A DNA stretch of 64,000 nucleotides from Vreelandella subglaciescola. GTDB lineage: Bacteria > Pseudomonadota > Gammaproteobacteria > Pseudomonadales > Halomonadaceae. Position 1 is the stretch's first letter; each line of letters begins with the position of its first letter. The stretch covers positions 19,409 to 83,408 of the forward strand of contig JAKDRW010000003.1 in assembly GCA_030454225.1 (NCBI GenBank). Direction: 5' to 3'. The notes below the pieces were generated by a model. The model ran no database searches. It had not been told where the DNA came from and saw only the letters and a list, made by a program, of their open reading frames with translations. The translations under genes were made by a program, and so were the position numbers. Below, in pieces: positions 8,666-18,900 of this stretch.

Positions 8666-9751
8666 CTAGCCAACGTTTTCTACCGCAATCAGGTTGGCGT
8701 TATCGGCGCTTTCCTGCCCCGGCACCGCGGCGGGTGAGGCCAGCCCCAGGTTGTTTTTCTCGAACACGCGATCGGCGCGGTAGCTCGAGCGTACCAGCGG
8801 GCCCGACGGCACTTCCAAAAAGCCTTTCTCAAGCCCCAGCACGCGATAGCGGTCGAACTCTTCGGGCGTTACCCAGCGCTCCACCGGCAGGTGGTTTTGG
8901 GTCGGGCGCAGGTACTGACCAAGGGTGACGATATCGACGCCGATCTCGCGCAGATCGTCAAATGTCTGCAGGATTTCTTCGTCGGTCTCACCCAGTCCCA
9001 GCATCAGGCTGGTTTTGGTGATGACGTCAGGGCGGTAGCGCTTGGCGTGATCGAGTACGTTGAGCGTTTTGCGATAGCCCGCGCGCGGGTCGCGCACGCG
9101 GTCGGTCAGGCGCTCGACGGTTTCGACGTTTTGTGCAAACACCTCAAGGCCCGAGTCCGCGACCCGTTCGATAGCCGCCGGGTCGGCGTCAAAGTCGGGG
9201 GTTAGCGCTTCCACTACGACCTCGGGAGTACGCGCCTTGATCGCCCGGATACAGCTGGCGTAGTGGCCGGCGCCGCCGTCGTCGAGGTCGTCGCGGTCGA
9301 CCGAGGTCAAAACGATATAACGAAGCCCCATCAGCTCGACCGACTTGGCGGTGTTGTCCGGCTCGTCGGTGTCCAGCCAGCCCTGGGGGTTGCCGGTATC
9401 GACCGCGCAGAAGCGACACGCGCGGGTGCAGACTGCGCCCATCAGCATGATGGTGGCGGTGCCGTTGCTCCAGCATTCGCCCATGTTGGGGCAGTGCGAC
9501 TCGGCGCACACGGTGCTCAGGCCGTGGGCGGCGACGTTTTTCTTGACCGCTTCAAAACGCTCGCCGCCGGGAATCCGGGCGCGCAGCCATTTGGGCTTGC
9601 GCCCAAGCGAGGGGCTGTCGGCCGACGGCTCAGCGCTCGTTGCTGCCGGTTTGGCCTTGCGCTGCTTGATGCCGTCCTTGATGACTGACGTGCCGCGCTC
9701 GTTACGGAATTTTTCGCCGCTGTGTATACGCTGCGAGGTATCGTTGCTCAT
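8666..9751 (-). CDS. lipA: Lipoyl synthase LipA
   Basis: LipA is a radical-SAM enzyme that inserts two sulfur atoms into the octanoyl chain that LipB places on lipoyl domains. The 361 aa protein has the auxiliary cluster motif C-(4)-C-(5)-C ([12 protein letters not shown]), the radical SAM motif CTRACRFC, and the C-terminal RSSYR serine that ligates the auxiliary cluster. A Ser/Ala-rich N-terminal extension of about 50 residues and a C-terminal tail of about 25 residues exceed the E. coli length. It is convergent with lipB. Confidence 0.97.
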   Translation of the reverse strand: MSNDTSQRIHSGEKFRNERGTSVIKDGIKQRKAKPAATSAEPSADSPSLGRKPKWLRARIPGGERFEAVKKNVAAHGLSTVCAESHCPNMGECWSNGTATIMLMGAVCTRACRFCAVDTGNPQGWLDTDEPDNTAKSVELMGLRYIVLTSVDRDDLDDGGAGHYASCIRAIKARTPEVVVEALTPDFDADPAAIERVADSGLEVFAQNVETVERLTDRVRDPRAGYRKTLNVLDHAKRYRPDVITKTSLMLGLGETDEEILQTFDDLREIGVDIVTLGQYLRPTQNHLPVERWVTPEEFDRYRVLGLEKGFLEVPSGPLVRSSYRADRVFEKNNLGLASPAAVPGQESADNANLIAVENVG

Positions 9752-10102
9752 GGGTAAAAAGAGCCTCTACTGTGCGATGACGGGCTAAGCTGCCAGCAAC
9801 CGGAAGGCGTCAGCACGTCAATGGATACGTCGGTAAATACGACCAATGTAACATACCAACCGACGCGCAAGATATTCCTGATCGTGCGGATAATCGCCGC
9901 AAGGCCTGCGGGAACGCGCCCGGCACGCTGGCAACGGAGCGCGTTGGCAGGCAGGATGAATGCCGCTGCCGGGGCTAGCGCTTCTTTTGGGCGTAGGTTA
10001 GGGTAGGCGCATTTTTCACCCGTGCAAAAGCGCCACACAGCGCGCGATATGGCCTGTTAACTGCCGTTTTTATCGTCGGCACCTTTATTTAAGTGGAGCA
10101 CT
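9752..10102 (+). other. Divergent intergenic region lipA / topA
   Basis: About 350 bp separate the divergent lipA and topA starts and should hold both promoters. An AGAGG lies 11 nt before the lipA ATG and a GGAG before the topA ATG. I found no convincing -35/-10 pair. The 96-aa minus-strand ORF in the track has no recognisable similarity and is probably spurious. Confidence 0.5.
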
Positions 10103-12733
10103 ATGGGCAAGTCACTGGTCATCGTTGAGTCGCCGGCCAAGGCGAAAACGATCAACAAGTATCTTGGCAACGATTTTATCGTCAAGTCGAGCGTGGGCCA
10201 CATACGTGATCTACCGACCAGCGGCTCGAGCAAAACCGCGGTTGATCCCAAAGAGCGCGCGCGTCAGGCAGCGATAACTCGCAAGATGTCGGCAGACGAA
10301 AAGGTGGTGCATAAAAAGCGCAAGGCGCATGCCCAGCTTATTCGGCGCATGGGCATCGACCCCGACAACGGCTGGGAAGCGCAATACGAAACGCTGCCGG
10401 GTAAAGAGAAGGTGGTCGCCGAGCTTAAAAAACTGGCCGCCGATGCCGACGCCGTCTATTTGGCCACGGATCTGGACCGCGAAGGTGAGGCGATTGCCTG
10501 GCACCTGCGCGAGACCATCGGCGGCGACGCAGCGCGCTACAAACGTGTGGTGTTCAACGAGATCACCAAAAATGCCATCCAGGACGCGTTTAAAGCGCCC
10601 GGCACGCTGGACATTCCCCGAGTGGAAGCCCAGCAGGCACGGCGCTTTCTCGACCGCGTAGTGGGCTTTATGCTCTCGCCGCTGCTGTGGGCCAAGGTGG
10701 CGCGCGGGCTGTCGGCAGGGCGGGTACAGTCGGTAGCGGTACGGCTGATCGTCGAGCGTGAGCGCGAGATCCGCGCGTTTATTCCCGAAGAGTTCTGGGA
10801 CGTGCACGCCGATCTGGTGACGCCCGACGGTGAGGCGGTGCGTTTTGCCCTGGCGCGCCAGAACGGCAAGGCGTTTCGTCCCACGTCTGAGGCCGACACC
10901 CTTGAGCGCATTGCCCGTCTCAATACCGCCAGCCTGGCGATTACCGCGCGGGAAGACAAACCCACGCGTTCCAAGCCCGGCGCGCCCTTTATCACCTCGA
11001 CGCTGCAGCAGGCGGCCAGCGGGCGGCTGGGCTTCTCGGTCAAAAAGACCATGACCATGGCCCAGCGCCTGTACGAGGCGGGCTACATTACCTATATGCG
11101 TACCGACTCCACCAACCTGTCCAACGACGCGGTGGAGGGCGTGCGCGGCTTTATCGGCGACGAATACGGCGAACGCTACCTGCCTGAAGAAGCCATCCGC
11201 TATACCAGCAAGGCAAGCGCTCAGGAGGCGCACGAGGCGATTCGTCCGTCGAGCGTCGAGCGCAAGGCTACCGATCTGGCCGGCATGGAGCGCGACGCCG
11301 AGCGCCTTTACGAGCTGATCTGGCGGCAGTTTGTGGCCTGCCAGATGACCCCGGCCGAGTACCTCTCCAGCACTCTGAGCATCGACGTCGACGGCTTTGA
11401 GCTGCGCGCCAAGGGCCGCGTACTGAAGTTTGACGGCTATACCCGGGTGATGAAGCCTTCCGGCAAGAATGAGGATCAGCACCTGCCCGACCTGCCCGAA
11501 GGCACGCCGATGACGCTCGACGCGCTGGACCCGCAGCAGCACTTTACCAAGCCGCCGGCGCGCTACACCGAGGCGGCGCTGGTCAAGGAGCTGGAAAAGC
11601 AGGGCATTGGCCGGCCGTCGACCTATGCCGCGATCATTTCCACCATTCAGGATCGCGGCTACGTCCGGCTGGAAAGCCGGCGTTTCTACGCCGAGAAGCT
11701 TGGCGACATCGTCACCGAGCGGCTCAAGGAGTCGTTCCCCGACCTGATGGACTACTCCTTTACCGCGCGGATGGAAGGCGGGCTGGATGACGTGGCCGAA
11801 GGCGAACGCAACTGGCGCGCGCTGCTTGACGCCTTTTATCACGAGTTTCGCGAAGAGCTTTCCCGCGCCGAAAGCGAAGACGGCATGCGCCCCAACGAGC
11901 CGGTGCCGACTGACATCGAGTGCCCCAAGTGCGGCCGTCACATGCAGATCCGCACCGCCTCGACCGGGGTGTTTTTGGGCTGCAGCGGCTATAACCTGCC
12001 GCCCAAGGAGCGCTGCAAAACCACCATTGACCTGATCCCCGGCGAAGAAGCCGTTGCCGACGACGCCGGCGCGGACGCCGAAACCGACGCGCTGCGCGCC
12101 AAACGCCGTTGCCCCCGCTGCGCAACGGCAATGGACAGCTACCTGATCGACGAGACGCGCAAGCTGCACATCTGTGGCAACAGCCCCGACTGTCGCGGCT
12201 ATGAAATTGAAGCCGGCAAGTTCAAGATCAAGGGCTACGAAGGGCCGGTGATCGAGTGCGACAAGTGTGGTAGCGAGATGCAGCTGAAATCCGGACGTTT
12301 TGGCAAGTATTTCGGCTGCACCAACGAAGCGTGCAAGAACACCCGCAAGCTGCTGCGTAGCGGCGACGTTGCGCCGCCCAAGATCGACCCGATTCCCATG
12401 CCCGAGCTTGAGTGTCAGAAGGTCGACGACCACTACGTGCTGCGCGATGGCGCCAGCGGACTGTTTCTTGCCGCGAGCAAGTTTCCCAAGAATCGTGAAA
12501 CCCGCCCGCCGCTGGTCAAAGAGCTGAAGGCCCACGCCGACGAGCTGCCCGAGAAGTATCACTTTATTCTTCAGGCGCCCAGCGAAGACCCCGACGGTCG
12601 GCCGACCCAGATACGCTTTTCGCGCAAGACCAAAGAGCAGTTCGTGATGACCGATGAAAACGGTAAGGCCACGGGCTGGAAAGCGAACTTTGAGGGCGGT
12701 CAGTGGGTCATTGAAGACAAGCGCAAGAAATAG
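10103..12733 (+). CDS. topA: DNA topoisomerase I (type IA)
   Basis: TopA relaxes negative supercoils by transient single-strand cleavage through a 5'-phosphotyrosine. The 876 aa protein has the TOPRIM domain at its N-terminus ([12 protein letters not shown], then [13 protein letters not shown]). The type IA core carries the catalytic tyrosine Y331 in ITYMRTDST. The C-terminal region has three topoisomerase C4 zinc ribbons (the pairs CPKCG...C, CPRCA...C...C and CDKCG...C...C) and a further C-terminal DNA-binding part. The length is close to E. coli TopA (865 aa). A 1019-aa antisense ORF over this gene is a GC-rich shadow. Confidence 0.98.
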   Translation: MGKSLVIVESPAKAKTINKYLGNDFIVKSSVGHIRDLPTSGSSKTAVDPKERARQAAITRKMSADEKVVHKKRKAHAQLIRRMGIDPDNGWEAQYETLPGKEKVVAELKKLAADADAVYLATDLDREGEAIAWHLRETIGGDAARYKRVVFNEITKNAIQDAFKAPGTLDIPRVEAQQARRFLDRVVGFMLSPLLWAKVARGLSAGRVQSVAVRLIVEREREIRAFIPEEFWDVHADLVTPDGEAVRFALARQNGKAFRPTSEADTLERIARLNTASLAITAREDKPTRSKPGAPFITSTLQQAASGRLGFSVKKTMTMAQRLYEAGYITYMRTDSTNLSNDAVEGVRGFIGDEYGERYLPEEAIRYTSKASAQEAHEAIRPSSVERKATDLAGMERDAERLYELIWRQFVACQMTPAEYLSSTLSIDVDGFELRAKGRVLKFDGYTRVMKPSGKNEDQHLPDLPEGTPMTLDALDPQQHFTKPPARYTEAALVKELEKQGIGRPSTYAAIISTIQDRGYVRLESRRFYAEKLGDIVTERLKESFPDLMDYSFTARMEGGLDDVAEGERNWRALLDAFYHEFREELSRAESEDGMRPNEPVPTDIECPKCGRHMQIRTASTGVFLGCSGYNLPPKERCKTTIDLIPGEEAVADDAGADAETDALRAKRRCPRCATAMDSYLIDETRKLHICGNSPDCRGYEIEAGKFKIKGYEGPVIECDKCGSEMQLKSGRFGKYFGCTNEACKNTRKLLRSGDVAPPKIDPIPMPELECQKVDDHYVLRDGASGLFLAASKFPKNRETRPPLVKELKAHADELPEKYHFILQAPSEDPDGRPTQIRFSRKTKEQFVMTDENGKATGWKANFEGGQWVIEDKRKK

Positions 12734-12787
12734 CCCGCGCGTATTGCCAACGACAGCGCGTGCAACCGCTGTTATGCTGAAAAACCC

Positions 12788-12817
12788 GTGACGAGCCGTT
12801 AACGGCTGAGCGTATAA
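12788..12817 (+). promoter_or_regulatory. Candidate promoter with a palindrome in its spacer
   Basis: GTGACG (12788-12793) and TATAAA (12812-12817) are 18 nt apart. Between them lies the perfect 14-bp palindrome AGCCGTTAACGGCT (12794-12807), placed where a repressor would occlude RNA polymerase. The start of the downstream helical protein gene is about 43 nt away. This is inferred from the pattern only. Confidence 0.35.
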
Positions 12818-12859
12818 AGCCGGGGTTGACGCGGTGCCACGACCATAAGAGGAGAGGAA

Positions 12860-13324
12860 ATGCGCTATAACCAAGTACGCGATCTGGTTGTCTGGGCGGC
12901 TGATTTTCATGCGCGGCTGGCTCGACAGTTCGGCGATACGGCTAAAGCAGCGGAAAGCGAGCGCCTGCAAATGGCGCTTGATTACCTGGCTGGCGAAGAG
13001 TTGCGCATGAAAACGGGGCTCGAAGCCATTTTTGCCGATGGTTCTGATCACGAAGAAGTGCTCAACACCTGGTTTGACGATGCGGCCGACTTCCCCCAGC
13101 CCCCCGAGCTTGAACGCCTGGCGCAGTACACGACGTTTGAAAGCATCGAGGTGGCCATGGAGGTGTCGACAAAGGCGCACAACGCGCTGCACAGCCTCTA
13201 TGCGTACCGCGCTGAAAAAGCCGTGACTCCCGCCGAGACCGAGTTTTTCACCGCGCTTGCCGAAGGGCACGAAGCCGAAGTGCGGCGTATCGTGTCGCAG
13301 CTTGAAGAGCTCAATGATATGTAG
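12860..13324 (+). CDS. Uncharacterised helical protein, possibly ferritin-like
   Basis: I do not recognise a named family. The 154 aa protein is acidic and almost entirely helical, with no signal peptide or membrane segment, so it should be cytoplasmic. The arrangement of long helices with Glu and His (for example EELRMKTGLEAIF and ALAEGHEAEV) recalls ferritin-like or rubrerythrin-like four-helix bundles, but a full pair of ExxH motifs is not obvious. An excellent AGGAGAGG ribosome site precedes the ATG. It sits alone between topA and a YkuD gene, behind a candidate promoter that contains a palindrome. Function unknown. Confidence 0.7.
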   Translation: MRYNQVRDLVVWAADFHARLARQFGDTAKAAESERLQMALDYLAGEELRMKTGLEAIFADGSDHEEVLNTWFDDAADFPQPPELERLAQYTTFESIEVAMEVSTKAHNALHSLYAYRAEKAVTPAETEFFTALAEGHEAEVRRIVSQLEELNDM

Positions 13325-13493
13325 CCGCTAAACGGCGGCTGTGCGCTATCGTCGTGACTTCCCCTTTTATTCCTTATTGCTGATTGCGCAGGGGTGAGCC
13401 GGCGGCGCGCCAGCCTGACGCCTGTGTATAAAGCGGCTGATGTTTTTTTAACCGAGTGCGTGTGTGACGCGTACCGCCATCAAGAGTGCGCCT

Positions 13494-14126
13494 ATGTTTG
13501 TACATCGTCGCCGTTTTCTCGTCGGTGCGCTGGCCTGTCTGGCCGCCTATGCAACGCCTGCAAGCGCCGGTTTTCTTGCCGAAGTCGCGTTTGTCGATCT
13601 GGTGGAACAGCAGCTGGTAGAGGCCGCCAAGCCCCGCTATCCCGGCGAGCTGTGGGTGCTTGTGGATGATAAGTACGCTACGCTTGATGTGTATCGCGGC
13701 AATACGCCGGTGGAGCATTTTTCCCCGATCTCGTTTGGCCGTTCAGGTGCCAGTTCCCAACGTTTACGCGGCGGCAACGTAACGCCTTTGGGCGAGTTTC
13801 GTGTCAATCGGTTTAATTATGACAGCCGCTGGAACATTTTTATGGGCATCGACTACCCCACGCCGGATCATGCACGAATGGCGCTAAGGTCGGGTATTTA
13901 CTCACGGCAAGAATATGAGGCGTACTTCGACTACTATCGTCGCTACGGGAAACCGCCGCAAAATACGACGCTGGGCGGTGCCATTGGTCTGCACGGGCTG
14001 GGCGAGGCCGACCCCGAGGTACACGAGCGTTTTGACTGGACCCAGGGCTGTGTGGCGCTGACGGATAACCAGATTGAGCGCTTGAATGAGCTAGTCGGCA
14101 TTGGCACCCGCATTGTTATTCGCTAA
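13494..14126 (+). CDS. YkuD-domain protein (L,D-transpeptidase / YafK-like)
   Basis: YkuD enzymes act in the periplasm on peptidoglycan. They form 3-3 cross-links, attach Lpp, or in the DpaA/YafK branch release Lpp. The catalytic block is clear: LHGLGE with the active-site His, then DWTQGCVALTD with the nucleophilic Cys. The DWT.GC.ALT form resembles the YafK-type (COG3034) branch, so cutting rather than linking is possible. I moved the start to the ATG at 13494 because it directly precedes a good signal sequence. The tracked GTG at 13464 adds ten residues. The signal contains RRRFLVGA, which resembles a twin-arginine motif. It lies just upstream of an Lpp-type gene. Confidence 0.85.
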   Translation: MFVHRRRFLVGALACLAAYATPASAGFLAEVAFVDLVEQQLVEAAKPRYPGELWVLVDDKYATLDVYRGNTPVEHFSPISFGRSGASSQRLRGGNVTPLGEFRVNRFNYDSRWNIFMGIDYPTPDHARMALRSGIYSRQEYEAYFDYYRRYGKPPQNTTLGGAIGLHGLGEADPEVHERFDWTQGCVALTDNQIERLNELVGIGTRIVIR

Positions 14127-14133
14127 GCTATTG

Positions 14134-14162
14134 TTGTCGAAGATTGTTCAAAGTTTTAGTAT
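14134..14162 (+). promoter_or_regulatory. Candidate promoter of the Lpp-type lipoprotein gene
   Basis: TTGTCG (14134-14139) and TAGTAT (14157-14162) are 17 nt apart, each 4 of 6 to consensus, in a locally AT-rich stretch of the 221-bp gap before the lipoprotein gene. This would give an untranslated leader of about 180 nt. Weak evidence. Confidence 0.28.
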
Positions 14163-14347
14163 TTGAACAGGCGATGCTAGACAAACGTTGTGTGCTGTAA
14201 TACAACAGCGTCTTGCGTCTGTGCTTCGCGGCACATGGCGCTGCAGTGAACCTGCTTTTGCAGGTAGACAAGAGCGGCTAAGGTCTTTAGCCTTACCCTC
14301 TGTCGATCCATTAAACGTAGCACCAAGGAAGACTCAAGGAGAACATT

Positions 14348-14611
14348 ATGACTCTGAAGACAACTCTGAAAATGTCCGCCGCTGCCGCATCTCTGGCAAT
14401 CCTCGCCGGTTGTGCATCTAACGGCGCGCTGGACGAAGTTAAGCAGACTGCAGAATCAGCTCAGGCTGACGCTGCTGAAGCACAAAGCACCGCTTCTCAG
14501 GCGCTGAACACTGCAAACCAGGCACAGCGTGACGCACGTGCTGCCCTGCAGATGTCTGAAAAGAACCGCGAAGAGATGAACCGCATGTTTGAGCGCTCCA
14601 TGCAGAAGTAA
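14348..14611 (+). CDS. Lpp/OprI-type alanine-zipper outer-membrane lipoprotein
   Basis: This is a small, abundant-type lipoprotein expected to trimerise as a coiled coil and tether the outer membrane to peptidoglycan. The 87 aa precursor has a lipobox LAGC (Cys22), so the mature protein is 66 aa. The mature part is an Ala-rich heptad helix (AQADAAEAQSTASQAL) and ends in ...RSMQK. The C-terminal lysine is the residue that YkuD enzymes join to diaminopimelate in E. coli Lpp. The strong AAGGAG and the strong terminator behind it fit high expression. YkuD genes flank it on both sides. The family is closer to Pseudomonas OprI than to enterobacterial Lpp. Confidence 0.9.
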   Translation: MTLKTTLKMSAAAASLAILAGCASNGALDEVKQTAESAQADAAEAQSTASQALNTANQAQRDARAALQMSEKNREEMNRMFERSMQK

Positions 14612-14669
14612 GATTGCATGAACACCGTATTGGAGCGTTAGTTCTTATGCGGTGGCTCTACATAGCACG

Positions 14670-14695
14670 AAAAACCCTGCCTCGGCAGGGTTTTT
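14670..14695 (+). terminator. Intrinsic terminator after the lipoprotein gene
   Basis: CCCTGC-CTCG-GCAGGG forms the GC core (14675-14690), flanked by A5 on the left and T5 on the right. It can therefore end transcription of the lipoprotein gene and may act in both directions, although the minus-strand genes nearby start beyond it. Confidence 0.88.
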
Positions 14696-14761
14696 CGTTT
14701 GTCGGGCATAGGTATTTTACGCATGCCCTGTCAGGCCGATATTGGCTACGCCTGTATGGCC

Positions 14762-15919
14762 TTATTTTTCAGCGGCATTGCGTTGCTGAACTTCCTCGAA
14801 TAACTCCACCTGGTTATCCGCTTGAATATCCCCGGACGCCTCGGCCTGCGGGCCGTAAAGCGCGATGAGGCTGCCGTCAGAGTCTTCGATGGCCTGCTTG
14901 ACCCGGGCGTGATCAATCTCAGCGGCGCCTTTGGCCTGGCCGTTTTCGAGCGCCTCGTCGACTATGTTTAACGCTTTTTTCAGCGTTTCGGCGTCCGAAG
15001 AGCTTTCTTTCAGCTGGGGAAGCGACTGCACCAGCAGGCTGCCATCACTTGCCCAGCCCGCCTTGAAGGGCGCATCGATCAAATTGACCCGGGTATTGCT
15101 CGGCAAACGCTCGTAAAGCGACTTGATGTCTTCGGGGTACATGCGGATACAGCCGCGGCTTACGCGCATGCCGACGCCTTCGGGGCGGTTGGTGCCGTGG
15201 ATCAGGTAGCTAGGCAGGGCGAGCAGGATGGCGTGCTCGCCCAGCGGGTTATCTGGCCCCGCGGGCACGACGTCGGGCTTGGGTTCGCCGCGTGCGGCGG
15301 CTTCGCGGCGCATGGAGGGGGGCGGTGCCCAGGCAGGGTCTTTAACCTTGGCGGTGGTGCGCGTAACGCCCACCGGGGTGGCGAATTCGTCGCGCCCGAC
15401 GCTGACCGGATACGTCTCGACAATGCCGGGCTTGTCGGCCGGGTAATAATACAGGCGCAGCTCGGACAGATTGATGACGATGCCTTTGCGCGGCGCATCG
15501 GGCAAAAGGTAGCGGCTGGGGATGGTGATTTCGGTGCCTATGCCGGGAACCCACAGGCTAACGCCGGGGTTGGCCATGCGTATTTCTTCGTAGCCAATAT
15601 TGTGTTGACGGGCAATGTCGATCAGCGTTTGCTCCTGATCTTGCACGGTCAGCGTTTGGTTATGTCCCACTACGTCGCCGTCATCGGGGAGGGGGAACTG
15701 CCCGCGGGGCAGGTCATTAACGCTCGAGGCGGGGGGCGCGTCGGCCTGCAGTGTTTGCACGCTTTCGAACGCGCCGGAGGTAAACGGGCTGCCCGCATTT
15801 TTGAGCGATGCCGCGCCGGCATAGGCCGGCAGAGCGAGCCAGGCGGCGCCTATGGCGGCGGCCAGCAGCGTAACGGCGGGGGCTTTGAATAAGCGGTGAT
15901 GAGGGCGTGTCGGTGTCAT
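14762..15919 (-). CDS. L,D-transpeptidase, ErfK/YbiS type with LysM-like domain
   Basis: This is a periplasmic transpeptidase of the class that anchors Lpp to peptidoglycan or makes 3-3 cross-links. The 385 aa protein has a signal peptide, a LysM-like cell-wall-binding module (the segment around LIDIARQHNIGYEE), then a YkuD domain with IHGTNRP (His) and VSRGCIRM (the nucleophilic Cys). The C-terminal 100 residues or so are an extra helical, charged region. It lies 17 bp downstream of mfd on the same strand and may be read through from it. It faces the Lpp-type gene across a terminator, so the locus groups an anchor protein with two likely anchoring or releasing enzymes. Confidence 0.93.
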   Translation of the reverse strand: MTPTRPHHRLFKAPAVTLLAAAIGAAWLALPAYAGAASLKNAGSPFTSGAFESVQTLQADAPPASSVNDLPRGQFPLPDDGDVVGHNQTLTVQDQEQTLIDIARQHNIGYEEIRMANPGVSLWVPGIGTEITIPSRYLLPDAPRKGIVINLSELRLYYYPADKPGIVETYPVSVGRDEFATPVGVTRTTAKVKDPAWAPPPSMRREAAARGEPKPDVVPAGPDNPLGEHAILLALPSYLIHGTNRPEGVGMRVSRGCIRMYPEDIKSLYERLPSNTRVNLIDAPFKAGWASDGSLLVQSLPQLKESSSDAETLKKALNIVDEALENGQAKGAAEIDHARVKQAIEDSDGSLIALYGPQAEASGDIQADNQVELFEEVQQRNAAEK

Positions 15920-15936
15920 GCTAAATCCTTGGGCCG

Positions 15937-18900
15937 TTAGGCAGCGGCAGTTTTCTGGTTGAGGGTATGCAGCAGGGCTTCGACCTGCTCAAAGCGTGCG
16001 TCAACGGTCGCCATGGGCAGCGTAAAGCGCAGCGTGTCCGAACCGTCCAGGCGATAGCTGGCGGGATCGGCTTGTATGAGGCCGACAAGCGTCATCGGGT
16101 CGACCCGTGTCTGGGCGTCAAAGATGAGGCGGCCGCGTTCAGAGCCGGCCTCCAGGCGCTTGATGCCCAGCTGCTCGGCGCGTTGGCGCAGGCGCGTCTG
16201 GCGGATCAGGTGTTTGAGCGGTGCGGGCAGCAGCCCGAAGCGGTCGATGAGTTCAACCTGTAGCTCTTTGAGTTCGCCGTCGTTTGAGGTATTGGCAATC
16301 CGCTTGTACATCACCAGGCGCTGCTGCACGTCGTGGATGTAGTCGTCGGGAATCAGCGCCGGCAGGTTCAGGCTGATTTCCACGCCGCTGGCAAAGGGCG
16401 CGTCGATATTGGGCGTCTTACCGGCGCGGATGGCCTTCACCGCGCGGTCGAGCATTTCCATGTACAGCGTATAGCCGATGGTTTCCATCTGCCCGCTTTG
16501 CTCGTCGCCCAAAAGCTCGCCGGCGCCGCGGATTTCCATGTCGTGGCTGGCCAGCGTAAAGCCCGCGCCCAGATCGTCCGAGGCGCTGATGGCTTCGAGG
16601 CGTTTGAGCGCGTCCCGGGTCATGGCTCTGGGCGGCGGGGTGAGCAGGTAGGCGTAGGCCTGGTGGTGGCTGCGGCCAACGCGTCCGCGCAGTTGGTGCA
16701 GCTGGGCGAGGCCGAACTTGTCGGCGCGCTCGATCAAAATAGTGTTGGCGCTGGGCACGTCGATGCCGGTTTCGATGATGGTGGAGCACACCAGCACGTT
16801 GAAGCGGCGGTGGTAGAAGTCTGACATCACCCGCTCCAGGCTGCGTTCGGGCAGCTGGCCGTGGGCCACGGCGACGCGTGCATCGGGCACCAGCTCGCGG
16901 ATTTTTTCTGCGGTATTTTCGATGGTCTTGACTTCGTTGTGGAGAAAGTACACCTGGCCGCCGCGGAGTATTTCGCGCAGCAGGGCTTCCTTGATCACAC
17001 CGTCGTTGCGCTGCTGGACAAAGGTTTTGACCGACAGGCGGCGCGCCGGCGGCGTGGCGATGATCGACAGGTCGCGAATGCCGCTCATGGCCATGTTGAG
17101 CGTGCGCGGAATCGGCGTGGCGGTCAGCGTGAGGATGTCGATCTCGGCGCGCAGGGTCTTGAGCTTTTCTTTTTGCGCGACGCCAAAGCGGTGCTCTTCG
17201 TCGATGACCAAAAGCCCCATTTTGGGCAGCTCGACGCTTTGCGACAGCAGCTTGTGGGTGCCGATAACGATGTCGGTTTGCCCGCTTTTGATTTTGTCGA
17301 GCGCGTCGCCAGCGCCTTTGCCGCTGGTAAAACGCGAGAGCAGGCCAATATTGACCGCGGTATCGGCAAAGCGGTCGCGGAAGTTTTCAAAGTGCTGGCG
17401 TGCCAGCAGGGTGGTGGGGACCAATACCACGACCTGGCGCCCCGACTGGACGGCGAGAAACGCCGCGCGCATGGCGACTTCGGTCTTGCCAAAGCCGACG
17501 TCGCCGCAGATCACGCGATCCATCGGCTGGGGGGCGGTCAAGTCGTTGACCACGGCGTGGATGGCGGCCTCCTGATCGGGGGTTTCCTCGAACGGGAAGC
17601 TGGCCGAGAAACGCTGGTAGTCGTCTCCCGGGGTGTCGTAAACCACGCCCTGCTGGGCTTCGCGGCGGGCGTAGATGTCGAGCAGCTCGGCGGCGGTATC
17701 GCGAATTTTTTCGGCGGCTTTCTTGCGCGCTTTTTCCCACTGGTCCGAGCCCAGCTTGTGCAGCGGCGCGTGTTCGTCGTCGGCCCCGCTGTAGCGCGAA
17801 ATCAAATGCAGGCTGTCGACCGGAACGTAGAGCTTGGCGCCGTTGGCGTACTCAAGCGCCAGGAATTCGCTGGCCTGGCCGCCGGCTTCCAGCGCTTCAA
17901 GCCCCAGATAGCGGCCCACGCCGTGGGCCTGATGCACCACCGGCGCGCCGGCTTGGAGCTCGGACAGGTGGCGCACGGCAAAGGCGTTGTCGTCGGTGGC
18001 TTTTTCACGCCGCCGACTTTGGCGCACCACGTCGCCGAACAGCTCGGTTTCGGTGATGAGCACGACGTTTTGCGCCTCCAGCCAGAGGCCCGCATCGACC
18101 TGACCTTCGGCCAGCGCAAAGCGTTGGCTCCCGTCGATAAAGTCGGCAAACCGCTCGACGTACGCAAGCCTCAGCGACAGCGGAGCGAGCAGGTCTTCCA
18201 GCGCTTCGCGCCGGCCGCGCGACTCTGCCACAAACAGGATGCGGGCATCCGGCTGCTGGGCGATAAAACGCTCAAGCGCCGCCAACGGCGTATGGCTGCG
18301 CGCGTTGATAGCCACGTCCGGCGGCGCTATGGCGTCCGGCACCCGGGCATGGCGGTGGTCGGCGTCGTCGGTGAGTTCGATGCGCGGGCGCTGCTTGATC
18401 GCCGCAAAAAGTTCGCTGACCGGCCAGAAGGCGCGGTGGGGCGGCAGCAGGGGGCGCGTCGGGTCAACGCCGAGGTTGGCGTAGCGTGCCTCAATGGCGT
18501 CCCAGTGCTGCTCGGCGGCGGCGAACACGCCGGGCAGCAGGGCGACGTGGGTAGCCTCGGTCAGGTGTTCGAAAAGCGAGGCGGTGTGCTCGAAAAACAG
18601 CGGCAGGTACTGCTCAAGCCCGGGCGACGGAATGGCTTTTAGCGCGTCGTTATACAGCGGGCACTGGCGCGGATCGACGTCAAACAGCGTCTCGAAGCGT
18701 TCGCGAAAGCAGGCGATGGCGCTGCGCGACAGCGAATACTCGTGGGCGGGCAGCAGCTCCACGCGCGCGACTTTTTCGCTGGAGCGCTGCGAGCCGGGGT
18801 CGAAATAGCGCAGGGTATCGATTTCATCGTCGAACAGGTCGATGCGAATGGGCTGCTCCATGCCCATGGCGTAAAGGTCGATCAGCGCGCCGCGGATGGC

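Noticed and set aside
9748-10038. 96-codon minus-strand ORF between lipA and topA
   Set aside because: No ribosome site or recognisable similarity, and mixed composition. It overlaps the region where lipA must have its promoter.
10211-13270. 1019-codon open frame antisense to topA
   Set aside because: TopA on the other strand is complete with all motifs. The antisense translation is low-complexity Gly/Ala/Arg/Val with no domain, as expected from GC-rich codon bias.
14188-14421. 77-codon ORF overlapping the Lpp-type gene start
   Set aside because: It is out of frame with the clear lipoprotein gene and lacks a ribosome site.
16861-18642. 593-codon open frame antisense to mfd
   Set aside because: The Mfd frame is fully conserved across the same bases, and the antisense product shows no recognisable motif.
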